A stretch of DNA of 64,000 bases. Source: Tetrahymena elliotti 4EA. Lineage: Eukaryota > Ciliophora > Oligohymenophorea > Hymenostomatida > Tetrahymenidae. The translations under genes were made by a program, and so were the position numbers. The notes below the pieces were generated by a model, which searched no databases, had not been told where the DNA came from, and was given only the letters and a program-made list of their open reading frames with translations. Shown here one piece after another: positions 1 to 13,283 of the stretch (position 1 is its first letter; every line of letters starts with the position of its first letter). The DNA lies in NCBI GenBank assembly GCA_000231825.2, contig JH720370.1, forward strand, positions 62,661 through 126,660, in the 5' to 3' direction.

Positions 1-702
1 AACTTCTTATAAAATAGGTTAAAGCAAGACTTTTTCTTCAAAATCATCATTTTTTTTCTCAAAGGTATCAATGCGAACATCATTAACATTATTCAATTTA
101 GAATCAGATGAATTTTTATTAATCATATTGTATATCATAAGCTTATTTGTAGCTTTTTACAATATGGGTTAGTTCTTGCTTTGAGGGAGCTAAAACTTAT
201 TTTCTTCAATGTTCCCTTCTCCCTTTTTTAAGCCATCTTCTATTTATGTATAAGTTTTTATGTTCACTCCTACACTACCCCTCATTATAATATAAAAAGC
301 ATCTCCGATATCACCTTTTTTTTTCATTTTAACAATATCCATACTTTTTTACTAGCAAATTTAATAATTCTACCTTGCTTAAATAGTGTTTAGCCTGGCT
401 AAGTGCACTTATACCTCAAGCATGAGCAGCAAATCTCAACAGTTTCTTTACCATAATCCTAAGCTAGTTCTTTAAAAAACTTAATCTGCATCATAACCCT
501 AAATATTGTATAGTTTTCATGGTTTGTTCTCTTATTTGGTATTTTTTTCAAATAGTTTAAAGCTAGCTATTTAGAATTGAATATTACTAAAGAGTATGAA
601 ACAAGATAATTATGTTACATCAAAATCATTAGCTGTAGAATCCATCTAAGCTTTGATAGAAGAAGTAGTAGGCGACTCACTTCCTTCATAAATTCTACTC
701 AT
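1..702 (-). CDS. cyclic-nucleotide-binding-domain protein, 3' end outside window
   Basis: Exons are 619-702, 374-566 and 314 to the window edge; introns 567-618 (52 nt) and 315-373 (59 nt) are GT..AG. Splicing the second intron joins an unbroken cNBD phosphate-binding cassette reading FKQGDIGDAFYIIMRGSVGV, which is strong support for the model. Before it lies a helix-rich lead-in (RTNHENYTIFRVMMQIKFFK), then PGQTLFKQG. The start is the ATG at 700-702, reading MSRIYEGSESP. After the cassette the sequence becomes charged and Q/N-rich, and it is still open at base 1. No kinase or channel segment is visible in this part, so it could be a stand-alone cNBD protein or the start of a longer one. The ligand is unknown. 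The family is common in ciliates. Confidence 0.8.
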
Positions 703-1587
703 AAATACAATTATAGTCCAATATAGATAAAGTAGAAATAAATCAACAAAGACAGTATTTATTGTAAAATTTAATATTTTAATTGAAAAAGAGTTTTGAT
801 TAACCAAGTTAATTTTTATTCACTTATTTCATCTAATTCATCTACCAATTAATCAATCAATGAATCGACAATATTTCTAATTTTGATAAAACTCATTTTA
901 AATTTACTATAAAACTTATCATTGATCTTAGTTACCCAAAAAAACTAAAATATTTCACTGATTAAAAATATTAATTCAATCTTCATACAAATTCAAACAC
1001 AAAAACATTTTAAAATAAAAAATTGAAAGTAAATATTATTGAAAAGCTTGATTAAATGCACTTATTCTTCAATAAAATTTAGTTAAATAACTTATTTAAA
1101 TAAATCAATCAATGAACCTCCAATATTTCTAATTTTGATAAAATTCATTATAAATTTACTACAAAACTTATTATTAATTATATTGAATCTGATTTGTCCA
1201 AAAAACTAAAATATTTAAAGCTTAGCTGAACAAAAATATTAATTCAATCTTGTTTTAAATTCAAACATAAAAAATATTTTATTGTATAAAATGAAAGTAA
1301 GATGAAAAGCATTGTTAAATGTACTTTTTCTTCAATAAATTTTAGTTAAATAGCTTATTTATCTATCAATGTAATATTTATTACATTTTTAGTTTTATTT
1401 TTTTTAGGTAACTCTAAGCTTTTTCCAAAAAAGAACTTTAATTGAAGTAGCTGTAGCTGATCACAATAAATGTATTGATTTTAGATTACATTAAATTAAT
1501 TTTTTAAGTAAAATTGAAATATTCTATTTCAATGCAAATTTACAGGTAAATAAATAGATGCTTATGCTAGATAGACATAATTTAAAT
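703..1587. other. intergenic, with a tandem duplication
   Basis: Very AT-rich spacer between two minus-strand genes. It holds the direct duplication described at 851-1366. I see no coding potential under the ciliate code. Confidence 0.6.
851..1366. repeat. imperfect direct duplication, about 252-bp unit
   Basis: Two diverged copies start at about 851 and 1103. Both carry AATCAATCAATGAA near the start, then AATATTTCTAATTTTGATAA, a CCAAAAAA..ACTAAAATATTT block, and an end with TTCAATAAA..TTTAGTTAAATA. Copies differ by substitutions and small indels, so the duplication is not recent. Confidence 0.7.
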
Positions 1588-2559
1588 TCAAAACTTTTCA
1601 TTTTCATCAATAATGACTTATTATTGGGTAACTTATTGAATAATATTAGAACTTTTCTGCTCGAAATGGCTGTTTAATAAGTTTAGAACATTAATTTGAT
1701 CTAATTTCTTAGCTTTATCAAAAGAGTTTTCTCCTTTTTTGTCTGTAAGGTACGGATCTCCTCCTTTCTCAATTAATTCTTCTACCATCTAATATCTACC
1801 TAAAGCACAAGCTTTCATTAAGGGAGTCCATTGGTTTTTGTCTCTTTTATTTACATCAGCTAATATATAAAAATAAGTAGAAATATATTTTTTAACAAAT
1901 TTAACTAAAAATGTCAAAATATAAATAAACTCTTATGTTGAATAAAACATTATTTAAATAATTAAAATACCATGAAAGAGAAGACATAGCTTGAATATTT
2001 CTTTTCTGTTGCTAACAACAGATTCATGTAGAAAACTATGTCCTGCTTATGTAATACAAATATCATCAGGGTGTAATTGATTTGATGAAAATAAATCTTT
2101 CAAAGTACGCAACTTATTTTCTCTCATAATTCTCCAATATTAAGTATCCTGATTAATGCATTAAAATGATAGCGTTATAATAATAAATAATGACAGATTA
2201 TTTACAATAGGATCTTCTTTGATGTCGAAATTAGGGAAAATTGTGTCTTAAAAGCTTTCTATAATTATTAAATATCAATAAAATATTAAAAACAAAAAAT
2301 GTCAAAAAGAATAAAAAGTACCTTTAATTAATTAAAATAATTGCATGATTTGATAAATAATAATCTCTTTAAAATGATTTTTCTTGAAATTTAAGATTTA
2401 AATTATATATTCTGTGTTATTTGTTGAATATTTGCTTATAGATTTATAAAAGGTAATATATTTAATTAATATTTCTAGATAGATTTCTAAATACTTCTCT
2501 AAAATTTCTAAAGATATAATTTGTAAATAAACAATTATTTATTATTTTAACAAAACCAT
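1588..2559 (-). CDS. ankyrin-repeat protein, 265 aa
   Basis: Exons 2322-2559, 1971-2258 and 1588-1859 (238+288+272 nt) give 266 codons including TGA. Introns 2259-2321 and 1860-1970 are GT..AG and join in phase. The spliced C-terminus contains a good ankyrin repeat: NKRDKNQWTPLMKACALGRY followed by the helix EELIEKGGDP. A weaker repeat lies just before it (HPDDICITQAGHSFLHESVV). The N-terminal third is L/I/Y-rich and not recognised. The start was taken as the first ATG (2557-2559), but the frame stays open upstream to a possible acceptor near 2606, so an extra 5' exon is possible. Ankyrin repeats bind proteins; the partner is unknown. Confidence 0.75.
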
Positions 2560-2795
2560 AATGAATGAAGAAATTATTTTTTTCTTTTTTGACTAATTTT
2601 GTAATTAATTTAATAGCTCTACTTATTTATTTATTCAACTAAATGCTTTAAAATCAGATAAAATTTTCCTATATTTATCTCAATTTTACTAAAAAATTTT
2701 AATCTAATTTTTTTAAATTAATTAATTAATATCAACACAAATATTTAAAAAGAAATAAATGTTAATTGAAAAAATAAAATATTTTACAAATCTTA

Positions 2796-5700
2796 ATGAT
2801 ATTTTGCAATTTCTTTAGAGATAGAAATATATTTTAATTTTATCTATTTATGATTGCTAAGTTCTAATTTAACTTCTTACTTAAATCTTCACATTAATTT
2901 CAGGTAAAATATTAATTTTCCTTTTAAATAATTAAACCTCTACATTTCGACTTTTAACTTCAATAAAATTAGTGTTTCAATACTAATTAAGATTGATATA
3001 TTTTTGGCTTACTCATCATTACTTGTTTTTAAAGATTTAATACTAATTTTTATGTTTTTTTCATTTTCTTCATTATTCATCTTTATAATTTTTAAAAGAA
3101 AGAATAAAATTAGACAAATTGAGGTATCATCTGGCTTATCAAAATGCCCTAATCTCTAAACTTTGACTCTTGAGCTAAAGTAAAAATATTTTTAAATTTT
3201 AATTGAATAAATTTTCTAATTTTTAATACTTTAATTTATCTGTGACTGACTAATTTAGGTTTAATTGCTTGAAATTTCTTTGGTTTATTCATTCATTAAA
3301 TCTTATTTTTTATTTTACTTTAATTCAAATTTTTATGTTTTCTCACTCCCTTAAATATTTTATTTAATATTTATTTTTGTCATTTTTTCAAAGTGAGAAT
3401 CATATTGGTGATTTGGGTAATAAGGATTAGGATCTGGCTTAGCTAAATGCTCTAATCTCTAAACTTTGACTCTTGACCTTTAGTAAAAATTATGTTTAAA
3501 TATTAATTATGAATTTTTTAATGATTAAATACTTTAATTTATGGGTCCTGATTTACTAGTTTGGGATTATTTCCTTGATATTTATTTGAATTGATTTTTA
3601 TTTGTTGTTTTGATTTTACTCAAGTTTTTATGTTTTTTTCATTCTATTTCTTTATTCAATATTTATTTTTATAATTNNNNNNNNNNNNNNNNNNNNNNNN
3701 NNNNNNNNNNNNNNNNNNNNNNNNNNNNNNNNNNNNNNNNNNNNNNNNNNNNNNNNNNNNNNNNNNNNNNNNNNNNAATAATTAAAGACTTTAATTTATG
3801 AGCACTGAATGATTATTTTGGTTTATTTACTTGATATTTGCTTGGCTCATTTGTTAATTTTTATTTGTTGTTTAGATTTAAATTTTATGTTTTTCTCATT
3901 CTATTTTTTTATATAATATTTATTTTATAATTTTTTAAAAGGTGGAATCAGATTGGTGAAGTTGGTGTCCAAGAATTAGGATTACTCTTAGCTTAGTGCT
4001 CTAATATCTAAACTTTGACTCTTAACCTTTAGTAAAAATAATGTTTTAATATTAATCATTATTTCTTTAATTTATGAGTAGGGGAGAGGAGGGGAGGGGA
4101 TTAATTGATGACGAATTAGGGTTGGTATATTTTTTATTTGTTTGACTTATTCACTAATTTTTATTTGCTATTTTCTCATTCTTTTAAATATTTCTCTGTT
4201 CAATATTATTTTTTATAATTTTTTAAAAGTTAGAATAATATTGGTGGAGTTGGCACATTAGGATTAGGGTCTTGGTTTAGCAAAATGTTATAATCTCTAA
4301 ACTTTAACTCTTAACCTTTAGTAAAAGTATTGTTAAAATTATGAATTCTTTAATAATTAAATACTTTAATTTAATATTGACTGACTAAATTTGGGTTGCT
4401 TTATTGATATTTTTGGCTTGTTCATTAATTCTTGTTAGTTGTTTTCAGATTTAATTAAAATTTTTATGTCTTTATCATTCATTTGCATGTTTCTTTACTC
4501 AATATTTATTTTTAAAAAGGAAGAATAAAATTTGTGAGATGGGAGGGAGCATAAGGATTAGGATCAGGTTTAGCTAAATGCCTTAATCTCTAAACTTTAA
4601 CCCTAAGCTTTGAGTAAGAATTGCCTTTAAATATTATTTCTGTTTTTTTGAATTATTAAACACTTTAATTTATGAGTATGATTGATGAACTAACTGGTTC
4701 ACTAATTTGGGTACGTTTACTTGTTATTTTTTTTGTTGGCTCAATCATTAATTTTTATTTGTTGTTTTCAGGGACAATTCAAATTGTTATGTTTTTCTTA
4801 TTCTTTTGCATATTTTGTATTCAATATTTATTTTTATACTTTTTTAAAAGTGAGAATAAAATTTCGGATGCAGGAGTATAAGGAATAGGGTTTGGCTTAG
4901 CTTCATGTTTGAATCTTTAAAATTTGACTCTTAATCTTTAGTAAAAATTATGTTTAAATATTAACTATAAGTTTTGGAATAATTAAAGGTATTAATTTAT
5001 GATTGCTGACTGACTAATTTGGGTTGATTTGTTTAATATTTGTTTGGCTCATTCATTAATTCCTATTAGCTGTTTGAGATTTAATTTATATTTTTCTCAT
5101 TCTTTTAAATATTCCTTTATCCAATATTTATTTTTATAATTAACAGTAAGAATAATATTGATAAATAATAAGGATTAGCATTATGCTTGGCTAAATGCTC
5201 TAATCTCTAAAATTTGAATATTGATCTTTTAGTAAAAATAGTGTTTAAAATGTTAATTATGAATTTTGAAAAAAAATAAAAACCATAATTTATGAGTAAT
5301 TGACTGGTTAATTTGGTTGTTTACTTGATATTACTTTCTTTTTTTGGTTACCCTTTGTTAATTTTTTCAGTTTTAATTCAAATTTTATATTTTTTTAATT
5401 CTAATCCTTTATTAAATAACTTAATTTTTTAAAAGGAAGAATCGTTATGGTGAAAATGGTATATTAATACTCGGATCTGTCTTTGCAAAATGCTTAAATC
5501 TCTAAATTTTGACTCTTATGCTTAGGTAAAAATAGTTTGAAATATTAATTAGGCGATAAAGACTTTAATTTATGAACACTGACTAAGTAATTTAGGCTGG
5601 TTTACTTGATATTTGTTAGGCTCATTATTCATTTCCACTTATTTTTTGTTTTCAGATTTAATTCAAATTAAAAATCTTTCTCATTCTTTTAAATATATCT

Positions 5701-5836
5701 TTATTAAATATTAATTTTTAATTTGTTAAAAGTGAGAATATATATAACTGAAGAAATAGGAGGATTAAAGTTAGTATCAAAACTGTTAAAATCAAAAAGA
5801 TATTACGATTTTGAAATAATGATTACTTTTAATGAA
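2796..5836 (+). pseudogene. LRR array A: decayed exon-per-repeat LRR gene
   Basis: Same architecture as the intact gene at 20332-24425: a leader exon, about ten exon-like units roughly 300 bp apart, and a terminal exon. Each unit has an LRR core (LGSGLAKCSNLQTLTL type) followed by GTAAAAAT and ending TTTTAAAAG. Units near 3942-4031, 4851-4940 and 5436-5525 are intact 90-bp exons, and one near 3100 has an in-frame 9-bp loss. Others are broken: about 3393 lost 1 bp, about 4230 gained 1, about 4516 gained 4, and about 5145 has a shortened repeat with the wrong donor phase. The terminal exon (about 5735) carries a 1-bp shift in an AT run that brings an early TGA. The leader exon's donor reads ATAAAA where the intact gene has GTAAAA. 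One unit is hidden by the gap. Confidence 0.75.
3677..3776. other. assembly gap (100 N)
   Basis: Exactly 100 Ns, so a placeholder of unknown true size. By spacing it hides the third LRR unit of array A. Gaps are expected inside near-identical tandem units. Confidence 0.98.
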
Positions 5837-6916
5837 ATGACAGATAATACTTATTTTTAAATGATCTAATGAAGATTATACAAAATAATAATTGTATCAA
5901 CTTTATGAAGAAGCTAAAATAAATCATAAATCTTATCTGAAAATTAAAATTATTTATCTATCTGAATCTGTTTTCTTTCATCTTATTATTAACTGAATAC
6001 TAGTTTATCAATTTAAGAGAATTTGCTATATTTAATGAATGATCAAAATAAATTATTTCTTCAAAAAAAAATTATTTTTAAAATGGAAAAATATAATTTA
6101 CTCTGTTATTTTATATTTTCTTTTCAGAAATTTGTTTATTTTCTCCAATTAATCGCTCTGTTTTAACTAAAATAAACCTATTAAGAATACAATAAGAAAT
6201 AAACTTTTAAAATAACCCATTTATTTTTATATATTACCAATAAAAATGTTTTCATTATTCAATTATTTTTTTACTGGATCAATGCATTATGAAAAAATAT
6301 TCATTTTCCAAATGAAAACAAAGAAATTTAATGGAAATAACTTTAATTCCAATCAATTTTTAGATTTTTATTTTAAATTTCATTTAATTTTAATATTTTT
6401 TAAATCCTTTTTTTTAATACCACAAGAATAATAAATAAAGTATTTAACATAAACAAGAGAGTAATTTATAACAATATGATTTATCTTTTTTTTGAATTTT
6501 ATGTTTAGAGTTTTTATTGAGGAATAATGAAATTTTTTGAAGTTGGTTTTACATTTTAATCTGATATTTAGATTTGAAATTTTCAGGAATAGTAAAAAAA
6601 TTTTTGAAAATAAATTTTGAAAGAATGAATAAAGTCCAGGAAAGTATTGGATGGGTATAGATACTTAGTAAATGAAATTGAAATGATATGGATTTAGTTA
6701 AATTCTATTAATTAAGCTCATAATTTTAATTGAAATAAGATTACTATGAAAGAATGTTTGAGATATAAAATGTATCAATAAATTAAGATTATTTTTTTCA
6801 TAGAAAACTTTAAATTCTGCTATTTGAATTATTAACGAATTAAAAAAGATTTTCAACCTTTATTTTGAAAATAAAGTAAGATAGATATTAATACAAATTA
6901 AGTGTTTTTAATTAAA
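5837..6916. other. intergenic
   Basis: AT-rich spacer. Its first 130 bp resemble the sequence just downstream of the terminal exon of array B (GAAATGNCAGATA and TTTATGAAG.AGCTAAAA motifs), so arrays A and B share 3' flanks as well as exons. A short frame at 6246 has no coding character. Nothing else is seen. Confidence 0.6.
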
Positions 6917-9900
6917 ATGAAAAGCAAATAATCTCTTAAAGACCTTGTAGAAGAGTAGAGGATGGCTGAAGTTAAAGATAGGCCATAGATATTATAGAAA
7001 TCAAAGTAGATTATGGAATAGAATAGGCTTAGTGAAATACCTGCTTATGCAAGATTATATTATTTGCATAAAAAAGATGGCTCAGGAAAAGAAAATATTG
7101 ATCATAGCAACTAAAGTGGTAGCCTTTATAGAGGGATTATGTCTTTTATTACAAATGTAGCTAATCCTTAGGATAAATATTACAAAAATAAGGATAATTA
7201 TGAGCAGATTAGAAGTTAAATTCGAGAAAAGGAGTCAAAAGAAAACACTTTCAAACCAGCAATTCATTAAAAATCAAAGAGTCTTGTTCGAAGCGAGAAA
7301 ATAGAAGTTATTTTATACAAAGATGCAAAGCGTCGTTAAGAAAAACAAAGAAAAGAATCTAAGAAACGCTCAAATTCATGTAATTCTGGAAAGATTTCTT
7401 AAATGAGTGAAATTATTCTTGTGCATAAATTCACTAAAGAGTTCTTTCACATTTGCTAGTAATTAAATCTTTAAGATAAGGATAGCTTTGATTTAAATAA
7501 TGTTTTTGAACTTCTAATTAAGCTAAGATTTATTAAATATTACTACGAATAAGACGGTCCAGTTATTGAAAATGAAAAGCGCTTAGTTTATCTTCTTTGG
7601 TCTTTAATTGGAGGAGAAAGGTTTGGGAAAATCAAGAAGGAGAATCTTGTCATATTTTTGTTGTGCGTTTTAGGATTAGGATTGAATAGGAAAATTAATG
7701 ATAAAGAAATTGAATTAATTATGAAGAATAACTTACAATAAATGATTGATAATAATTAAAATTATCAAGGCAACTTCTCTGGACTGGCAAGTTAAATATT
7801 TAATTATAGTAATATTTTAAACAATCCTTCTTAGAGGATTCAAACAGAGCCTAACGGTGCTAATAGGATGAATGGAGATGAAAATTATACCCAATCAAGT
7901 CCTATTCCTCATAAATTAATTGCTGCAGCTCAACAAATAAATAGTGGTTGTTATGATGCCAGCAGTAGTAATTCTAAAACAAATAATCCTAATTTAAGCA
8001 ACCCTTTTTTTGCTACTTTCTAAAATCTTTTTATTTAAAATACTAACAACCTTCAGCAGCCTACAATAGGATCATGTAATTCAGTTATTAAAACAAAAAC
8101 ATCTTTAGATGGAAATACAAATATAAGTTTTTAAGTTCTTGGTTAAACTGGATTAAAAAACTCGCTTTCAAACTAGAAATTACCTCTTAATAGTAGTACT
8201 ATTGAATAGTTCAGAATACAAGAAATGCCTGAAGCTGAAAATGAACACTACAAAATGAATAATCATTTCAGTTCAGACAAAAAAAATGCTTAAACTCATT
8301 CAAATATCTTTAATAATGAAATCAGCAAATCAATATATAACATTCAATTAGGATATTTTGAAGAAGAAACTAATCTGTGGATTTTAGGTTTAGATGATAA
8401 AAGAGTTATCCACTAAGCTTTTGAAGTACTTTATAGAAATAGACTTGCTTATGAGGAGTTAAAAAATAATAAATATGATTGGGAATATTCCTTCTAGCCA
8501 TAACTCACCACAAATAGTATTTTTTTGGCTAACAGATAAAGAGAAAAAGTTCTCACTGAAGCAGCACATCTTTTAGAAACTTAATAAATTAAAATGAAAA
8601 TTCCTGAAGATGGTAAAATTTGTCATCAATAGCTGCTTGTACTATAAAAGATGGCTAATGAACTCAACATTAAAAAGAAGAAAGAAGTTCTTGATTAGCA
8701 AGAGCTTAAAGAATGCAGCTTTTAACCTTAAATTAATAGTTTGAAAATGAATACTTTACCAGATATGGCACAACCTGAAAAAGGAAATACCCAAAACAGT
8801 AACATATATGAGCTTGCTTCAGCAGTGTTAGGTACTGATAACTAAATAAATTCAAGGCCACGTCTCCACACAGAGAAATCAAGTGATAGAGGTGTTAAAA
8901 AAACAGAAGAATTATTTCAAATGCCTAATCCAAAATAGCACAGAAGAGATAAAACAAGAGAGGAAATAGAATATGAGAAAGTTTGTGATCAATGCACCTT
9001 CCATCCAGAAATAACTGTAATATTTATATTAATTTATGATTTATTTAAATTAAAGATAATTTTAAAAAAAGAAAAAAAAGAGAGTGTACAAACAAGAGTA
9101 ACTCTATGCTAAAAATATAGATAAAACTATTGATAGATTAAGAAATGCTTATAAAGAAAGAGAATAAATCTCTTTTGCAAAGAAAAAAGGACATACAAGA
9201 CATTCTCTTGGAGGTATCAGTGATTTTAAGCCAGAGAGTACCAAGAATTCTAAAATGTCAAATAAAAATAGTGTGACAAATTTGGGTCACCTCAGATCAC
9301 CATCTAACTTGATGAATTAAACAAATAACAAACCACCTATTCCATCATCTACTTCCAATAGAAATATTATGAAAAATTTGAATAATCAAATTGGATAATT
9401 TCAGTTTGATTAAATTCACACATAAGCTCATCATTAAGAATTTTACAGGCATAGCAGTAGCAGCAATAATTTAAACAGACATAGTAACAATAGTAGTCTC
9501 AATTAAAATAATAATAGCAGTAATAGCATAGGTAATGTCAATGATGCTAAAACTATGCAGAACAACTTCTTCTAGGATAAAAAAATACTAAACAAGAATG
9601 ATTAAAATTATAGGGCGAATATACAAATGGAACAATATTAACAACAAATTTAATTACCAAATCAACCACCATAAAGATAAGTAAATTAGTTATAAAGTTA
9701 TTAATAGCACGATTCGCCATAATATTAAGAAGCTAAACAATAATAAAAGCAATATTAAAATTAAATGTAATTGCAATAATATAACTAGTAATAACAGTAA
9801 TAATAATAATAACAATAGTAATTTAGTTCATCAGAGAGCTCAAATAACTCTTAGAAGAATAACTAATATTCCTCATCTTACAGCAGTAATGAGAGCTAAT

Positions 9901-10776
9901 AAAACAATAGAAATTATTATTAATAAAGTCAGCTATCTCCTGCTAATAACACTAATATCCCTAATATGTTTTAACAAAAGTAGTTAACTGACTCATAATA
10001 ACCTTAATCAAGCTAGGCTATGAATATTTAAGAACTGTATGTATAAAGCTAGTCTTAGTAACAGTCATAATAAAAAATATAAAACCCTTCTTAAACAACA
10101 AGCTAGTCTAACAATAACTCAATTTCCTAAGAGCCAACTTCTATAAATTAAACTTACCAAAATAATCCTAGTAACTAAAATTAAAATTAATTAATTCCAG
10201 ATTAATCTTTTTCACAAACACCAAACAAAAGTGCTACATCAAGTTTATCTTTAAGTATAACTTTTTTGATCAATTTTTAACTTTTTTCATAACCTATCTT
10301 TTCAATTTATTTAAATTGATTTTATTTTGCTAAATAGATATAAAATCAGAAGAGAAAGTTCCTCTGCTTTTTGTTGATGTAAACCTTGGACTAGGTAGAA
10401 TAGAAAGAATAGTAGTTTATGAAGGTGATAAGTCAGAAGATTTAGCTAATAAATTTGCATAAGTTCATAGTAAATATTTGATTTAAAAATTAAAATAATT
10501 AAATAAATAAACAAATTATTAGATTTGGACACAGTAACTAAGTAAAAGTTTAAAGAGTTATTGGATAATTAGATAGCAGGTTTATTAAGTAGAATCGATG
10601 AAGAAGAAATGTTAAGTTATGAAAGTGAATCACAAAACCATTCAGCAATACATCAACAACATTATTATTTCTAAAACTATAATAGTAATGGGTCTAATTA
10701 TTAAATGCGTTAATCTTCATCTCTTTAGAATAATACATAAAATTAAAACCAAAGCAACTCCTAGCATATTTAATGA
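6917..10776 (+). CDS. large Q/N-rich conserved protein, 1222 aa
   Basis: Exons 6917-9016, 9072-10254, 10338-10469 and 10523-10776 total 3669 nt. Introns (55, 83 and 53 nt) are GT..AG and every junction keeps frame. Residues 1-160 are charged and helix-rich. Residues about 185-270 form a hydrophobic-patterned helical region with EF-hand-like spacing. There is a Cys pair in CDQCTFHPEI at about residue 690, right before intron 1. Residues about 870-1100 are extremely Q/N/S-rich, with most Gln written TAA or TAG. The C-terminus carries a compact ordered module, PLLFVDVNLGLGRIERIVVY, then EGDKSEDLANKFAQVHNLD and LLDNQIAGLLSRIDEEEM. I believe this module occurs in other ciliate and flagellate proteins but cannot name it. 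Function unknown; a structural or ciliary scaffold is only a guess. Confidence 0.8.
9791..9822 (+). repeat. glutamine-coding TAA/TAG run
   Basis: Inside the preceding gene, in-frame codons here are nearly all TAA, TAG, CAA or CAG, giving an uninterrupted polyglutamine tract of about ten residues. Under the standard code it would be a wall of stops, so it is direct evidence for the reassigned code. Confidence 0.85.
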
Positions 10777-11759
10777 AAATTTAATTAATAGCAATGTTAA
10801 GTTAGTTGTAAGTAATTTTTTAATTAATAGCAATGTTAAGTTAGTTGTAAGTAATTTTTAATTTAATAATTAAAGAAAAGAAAATATAAAATATAATTAA
10901 TTTTAATTTAAACTTGTAGATAGATTTATATTTTTCAAAATTTTGTTATCAACCTAAACCAATTCTTTTATTTTTCATTTCATTCAATAAACTACTTTTT
11001 ATTTGTTTAAATATTTTATTCACTAAATTCATTTAAACAATTTTTCATTATTGAAAAAGTTGCTTCAATCATTAAAGAGTAAGCTTCTTCAATCTAAAAA
11101 ATTAAAAATTTAAGTTTTAGATGAAATTGTTTTCAATTTGGAAAAATTTTCTATGAATCATAGAAATTATTTCCAAGTAATAAAACACCGAACAGATTGT
11201 TCCTCTCAAATTTAATTAATGGTTTCTTTTAAAGCATCTTTCAAACTGGTTAAATATATTTAAAGAGGATAAAGAAGAAAGAAATTTTATTGAATGAAGT
11301 AAAATATTTTTTTTGATCAAGAATTAATTACTTTGCTTTAAGTTAAAAAGTATTTAAATACTTAAAAAGGAATGTTAAAAATATGAAAACAGATAGCTTT
11401 GATAAATTAAATTGCAGTAATTAATTATAAAAATTATTATTTACAGGCAATATATGATAGATAAGATTAGTTAATAGTAAGATATTGTAGGTAGAGAGGT
11501 ATTTATTTAATGTATTTAGTTATTAGAGCGTATTAGGGTAGTCAGGAATAGGCCAGAAGAAATAAAGGAATAATAAAAAAATAATTGAAGAAAGAAAGAT
11601 AGATAGAAAGCATTGATTAATTGAATTGAATTAGATGCTTTCATTGATTTAACAAATAAAGTAAATAAATAAATATATATTGATTTTAGTTTCAATAAAA
11701 AGAGAAACAAATAAAGAAAGAGAAGTATATAAATAGATAGATTCATATTAGTATAATAA
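10777..11759. other. intergenic with a short tandem duplication
   Basis: Two perfect 39-bp copies (10782-10820 and 10821-10859, unit starting TAATTAATAGCAATG) begin six bases after the stop of the upstream gene. The rest is AT-rich spacer and presumed promoter for the gene at 11760. No coding signal. Confidence 0.65.
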
Positions 11760-13283
11760 ATGATTGCTCGCAATTTGTTCAAGAGAAGTTTATATTATAT
11801 TCCCAGAGCTGGATTTGGCGGCGGTGATATCAGACATAAATTCAATAACGAAATTACTGATGATGATTATGATTATTAAAGATCTTTCCACGTTAAGCCT
11901 GCTAAGGAAGAAAATCTTTTACAACTCACTAACATCTTATCTAGTGTTCCTATGTAAATAAATAATTAGCATCTATTTGAGTTTTTATGATACTATAAAT
12001 AATATGGCAAAGTTAATTAATAGATAAAATAAATGGAGAGTTTTTAGAGCTAATAATTATTGAATCAACTAACAGTTATAGCTAATTTATTTATGTTATT
12101 TTAAATATTTTATTTGCCATTTTTGAATGAAAATCTTGTATTATCTATCAAAAAGATTATTTAATACAATTTATTCAACGTCTTTTTTAAAATTAGCTTC
12201 AAGACCCACACTTTCTTAGACTTTTTAGCTAGAAATTTAGATACTAACAAGGCAGTCAGCAATTCCGACTTTGTTGCTCCTCCCAGAGTCCATGAAAACA
12301 GTTTGTTCGTTTATCACTCAAGAGAACTCGGTAACGTTATTCGTAAATACAGATCTCTTGAATCAGTAATTTTACCTGGTGCTCTTCTCACCTTTACTTA
12401 TCCTTTGTTTGCTGCTTTTGTTGCACTTCCTTCCTATTACTTCATGTTCAATGTAAGCAATATAAAAAATAAATTAATTTTTTAGCAAAAGCATAGGTTA
12501 AATACAAGCTTTAGTTATTATGTAATCACGATGATCATATTTAAGAATCAAAACAAATTTTGGGATTGAATATTTAGAAAATTTAACAATGAAATATCTT
12601 CTGCAAATGCATGGAAAAGTACAAATTTTTGAATCAATTGAATTGAATAAAGAGTGTAGATGTTTTGTAAAAAAGCTAACAGTATGAAATAGTGATAATG
12701 GCATTTATTAAAATTGAAAATAGATTCATTTTATTGAAATGTTTAGAAAAAAGAAAGATACAAGATTTATTTATTGATTATTTGAGAGCAAAAGAATATT
12801 TTTGATATGAATTTTAAATTCAGCTTGTATATATTATATATAAATGCATAGAATGATTATTGATTGAATAAATAAATCTATTATTTTATCTCAATAGGCT
12901 AAAATCTATGAAATGTCCAGAAGATTTGTAGTTAGAATGGACGTTCTTCCTCACCTTGAAATGATCAGCGTCTAAAGAATTGGTGCTTTCGGTATCCTCT
13001 ACACTAAACTTCATAGAATCCAAGATCTCGAATACATTCCTTTTGATTAAGTTAAAGAATAAGGTAACATAATCTAAACAATTAATAATAAAATGATTTA
13101 TTCAAAACCAAAATCTAATTAATTTGTCAATTTTTAAAAATAGAAAATTACTTGTGGGCTATCGGTGGTCACGGTGTTGACAATTAGTTAATTTTTAAAG
13201 ATAAATCTACTGGTGAATTCTTTTATTTCGAAAGATAAGGTGTCTGGGATGCTAATGGTCTTAACCACCCTCTCCTTAATTGA
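11760..13283 (+). CDS. mitochondrial membrane protein, 251 aa
   Basis: Exons 11760-11953, 12197-12452, 12898-13063 and 13144-13283 sum to 756 nt. Introns are 243, 445 and 80 nt. Exons are clearly less AT-rich than introns and use C-ending codons, as expected of a well-expressed gene. The N-terminus MIARNLFKRSLYYIPRAGFG is a classic mitochondrial presequence (basic, S/R/L/F, few acids). One strongly hydrophobic segment (ILPGALLTFTYPLFAAFVAL, about residues 122-147) is a likely inner-membrane helix. The soluble C-terminal domain ends ERQGVWDANGLNHPLLN. This fits an accessory subunit of a ciliate respiratory or ATP-synthase complex, many of which are lineage-specific, but I cannot assign which. 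Confidence 0.85.

Noticed and set aside
4081..4100. G-rich block considered as telomeric repeat
   Set aside because: Tetrahymena telomeres are tandem GGGGTT; this is GGGGA/GGAG and not tandem.
6246..6431. Short plus-strand frame of about 60-77 codons
   Set aside because: F/I/K/N-rich composition typical of AT-rich spacer, no splice or family signal.
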